In this document: piece after piece, positions 4,646 through 5,937 of the stretch
Layout of the letters: every line of letters begins with the position of its first letter
Numbering within the stretch: position 1 is the stretch's first letter
Origin: Streptomyces speibonae
GTDB taxonomy: Bacteria; Actinomycetota; Actinomycetes; Streptomycetales; Streptomycetaceae
Reading direction: 5' to 3'
NCBI GenBank assembly: GCA_000715605.1
Contig: KL568560.1
Coordinates: 43,250-49,186, forward strand
Length of the DNA stretch: 5,937 bases
Notes under the pieces: model-generated
The model's database searches: none
Told to the model about the DNA's origin: nothing
What the model saw: only the letters and a program-made list of their open reading frames with translations
Position numbers and translations under genes: made by a program

Positions 4646-5787
4646 GGGGTGTGCTCCTTGGGTCGTGCGGGTGCGGCGGGCTGCGGAGACGCGGGGACGG
4701 CGGTGTCCGGGGCGGAGGTGCGGGTGCGGCGGCGCCGTACGCGGTCCCGGGTCCGGCGGGCCAGGCCGTGCAGGCCGTCCGGCGCGTACAGCAGGACGAG
4801 GACGATCGCCGCGCCGTAGAGGTAGCGGGCCGCCTCGGTGGGTCCCACGGTGCCCTCGGCGGAGCCGGGGGCGGTGACCAGGGGGAGCTGGTCGGCGTAG
4901 CGGGTCATCAGCAGGGGCAGCGCGGTGACGAACACGGCTCCGGCGACGGCTCCGGAGACGGAACCGAGGCCGCCGATGACGATCATGGCGAGGTAGTCCA
5001 CGGACAGGGCGAGGGAGAAGTAGTCCGGTACGACGCGGCGGAAGGCGAGCGCCAGCAGCACTCCCGCGAGACCGGCGTACATCGACGACACCACGAAGGC
5101 CGCGGAACGGTGCCGGGCGACGTCGACGCCCATCACGGCGGCCGCCGTCTCGCTGTCCCGCAGGGCGGCGAGCGCCCGTCCGGGGCGTCCGCGCAGCAGG
5201 CCGCGGGCGGTGCACCAGGTGAAGGCGAACAGGGCCAGGCCCAGGAACCACAGCCGTTCCTCCGCGCCGAACGGCACGCCGAGGACGGTCAGTTCGGGGT
5301 CGCTCCCCGCGAAGGTGAATCCGCCGAGGGTCAGCGGGGGCACGGAGCGGCCGTTGAAGCCGCCCGTGACGGAGTCGGCGGTCAGCAGGACGTGGTGGCC
5401 GAGGAAGACCAGGGCGAGGGTCGCGATGCCGAGGTAGATGCCCTTGACCCGGGCGGCGACGGGGCTGAAGAGTCCGCCCGCCGTCCCGGCGAGCAGCACC
5501 GCGAGCAGGGCCGCGAGGGCCGGGGGGAGTCCCGGCCCGGGTTCGCCCGCGAGCCAGGCGTAGCCGTAGGCTCCGACGGCGAGGAAGAAGGCGTGGCCGA
5601 GGGAGAGCTGGCCGGCGGTGCCGCTGAGCAGGGCCAGGCCGACGGCGCCGATGGCCGCGGCCATGGAGAACAGGCCGATGCGCAGCCAGAAGGCGTCCAG
5701 GTAGAACGGCGGCAGGCACAGGACGACGGCGAGCAGCGGCAGTGAGGCGCGCCGGCGGGTGAGCGCCGCGAGGGGCCGGTCAGACAC
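4642..5787 (-). CDS. livM: LivM-type permease of a branched-chain amino acid family ABC transporter
   Basis: A 381-residue inner-membrane channel subunit of the BPD_transp_2 family. Diagnostic blocks: LLSGTAGQLSLGHAFFLAVG (residues 53-72), ARVKGIYLGIATLAL (112-126), TGGFNG (141-146), the ATPase-contact loop GRALAALRDSETAAAVMGVD (203-222), and SVDYLAMIVIGGLGSVSG (262-279). About eight to ten hydrophobic segments lie between residues 16 and 336. The tail (341-381) is cytosolic, Arg-rich and then Ala/Pro-rich, longer than the core domain needs. The start is a GTG at 5787, preceded by GGGAG six bases upstream inside the livH gene; it overlaps the livH end by eight bases. Its stop overlaps the ATG of the binding-protein gene by four bases. 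Both overlaps suggest coupled translation. The family name livM reflects homology, not proof of leucine transport. Confidence 0.9.
   Translation of the reverse strand: MSDRPLAALTRRRASLPLLAVVLCLPPFYLDAFWLRIGLFSMAAAIGAVGLALLSGTAGQLSLGHAFFLAVGAYGYAWLAGEPGPGLPPALAALLAVLLAGTAGGLFSPVAARVKGIYLGIATLALVFLGHHVLLTADSVTGGFNGRSVPPLTLGGFTFAGSDPELTVLGVPFGAEERLWFLGLALFAFTWCTARGLLRGRPGRALAALRDSETAAAVMGVDVARHRSAAFVVSSMYAGLAGVLLALAFRRVVPDYFSLALSVDYLAMIVIGGLGSVSGAVAGAVFVTALPLLMTRYADQLPLVTAPGSAEGTVGPTEAARYLYGAAIVLVLLYAPDGLHGLARRTRDRVRRRRTRTSAPDTAVPASPQPAAPARPKEHTP
4654..4659 (-). promoter_or_regulatory. Ribosome binding site of the binding-protein gene, inside livM
   Basis: AAGGAG on the - strand stands eight bases before the ATG at 4645, within the last codons of livM. 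It allows fresh initiation of the binding protein, which is needed in excess over the permease, in addition to re-initiation at the ATGA overlap. Confidence 0.75.
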
Positions 5788-5937
5788 GGGCCGCTCCCTT
5801 CGCGCCGAACAGCCCGGTGGGCCGGACGAGCAGCACCAGCAGCATGACCGCGTACGGGGCGACGTCGCCGAACCCCTCTCCCAGGACGTGCAGTTCGGAC
5901 TGGTAGCCGACGACGAGCGCCTCGGTCAGGCCGATGA
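5780..5937 (-). CDS. livH: LivH-type permease, C-terminal 51 residues, 5' part outside window
   Basis: The frame upstream of livM on the - strand is open to the window edge and ends at a TGA (5780-5782). The visible protein has IGLTEALVVGY, then FGDVAPYAVMLLVLLVRPTG and LFGAKGAARV. The APYAVMLLVLLVRPTGLFG ending, a last membrane helix followed by a Arg-Pro-x-Gly-Leu-Phe-Gly motif, is the standard C-terminus of LivH-family permeases. It pairs with LivM to form the membrane channel. The gene is cut by the window, not broken. The operon's two ATPase genes (LivG and LivF types) are not in the window and are expected further right, upstream of this gene in transcription order. Confidence 0.85.
   Translation of the reverse strand, partial: IGLTEALVVGYQSELHVLGEGFGDVAPYAVMLLVLLVRPTGLFGAKGAARV

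Noticed and set aside
3368..5719. A 783-codon open frame on the - strand that would fuse a long Arg/Pro/Gly-rich N-terminus to the binding protein
   Set aside because: The part above 4645 is the out-of-frame shadow of livM, kept open by the GC bias. The real protein starts at 4645 with a ribosome site and a lipoprotein signal peptide.
1..5937. Mobile element, toxin-antitoxin or defence system in the window
   Set aside because: No transposase, integrase, terminal inverted repeats, direct target repeats, nuclease or small toxin-like pair is visible; all genes share the same codon style and look like resident chromosomal genes.

Overview
The window is very GC-rich, and nearly every codon of its genes ends in G or C. 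Short Shine-Dalgarno sites of the AGGAGG type precede several starts. The protein set (a secretory LIP-type lipase, a snapalysin and a branched-chain amino acid type ABC operon with a lipoprotein binding protein) points to a Streptomyces or a close actinomycete relative. It reads as ordinary chromosomal DNA: I see no insertion sequence, integrase, tRNA, rRNA or CRISPR array.

Layout from left to right: (1) the 3' part of a secreted lipase gene on the + strand (1-778), closed by a perfect 16-bp hairpin (794-829). (2) Convergent to it, a snapalysin-type small zinc metalloprotease gene on the - strand (972-1565), whose C-terminus is a tail of six tetrapeptide units. (3) A 146-bp divergent promoter region with two short dyads. 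(4) An aldo/keto reductase of the YghZ / L-glyceraldehyde-3-phosphate reductase type on the + strand (1712-2755). (5) After a gap of about 105 bp holding two hairpins, a small MSMEG_6728-family protein (2861-3343, +), probably related to the T4 endonuclease V / pyrimidine dimer glycosylase fold. (6) On the - strand, the last three genes of an ABC importer operon, in transcription order: LivH-type permease (only its last 51 residues visible), LivM-type permease, and a branched-chain-type substrate-binding lipoprotein. These overlap by 8 and 4 bases, so they are almost certainly co-transcribed and translationally coupled. The two ATPases are expected beyond the right edge.

The two left-hand genes are both secreted degradative enzymes. 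The right-hand operon imports a small solute, most likely an amino acid or another small carboxylate. The reductase and the MSMEG_6728 protein have no evident link to either. I do not find a convincing new multi-gene system. The points most worth a second look are the 12-bp tandem repeat that builds the snapalysin tail, a 30-bp hairpin whose two ends are the stop codons of convergent genes, the operator-like dyad beside the snapalysin ribosome site, the snapalysin's lack of an adjacent LysR regulator, and the poorly characterised MSMEG_6728 protein.
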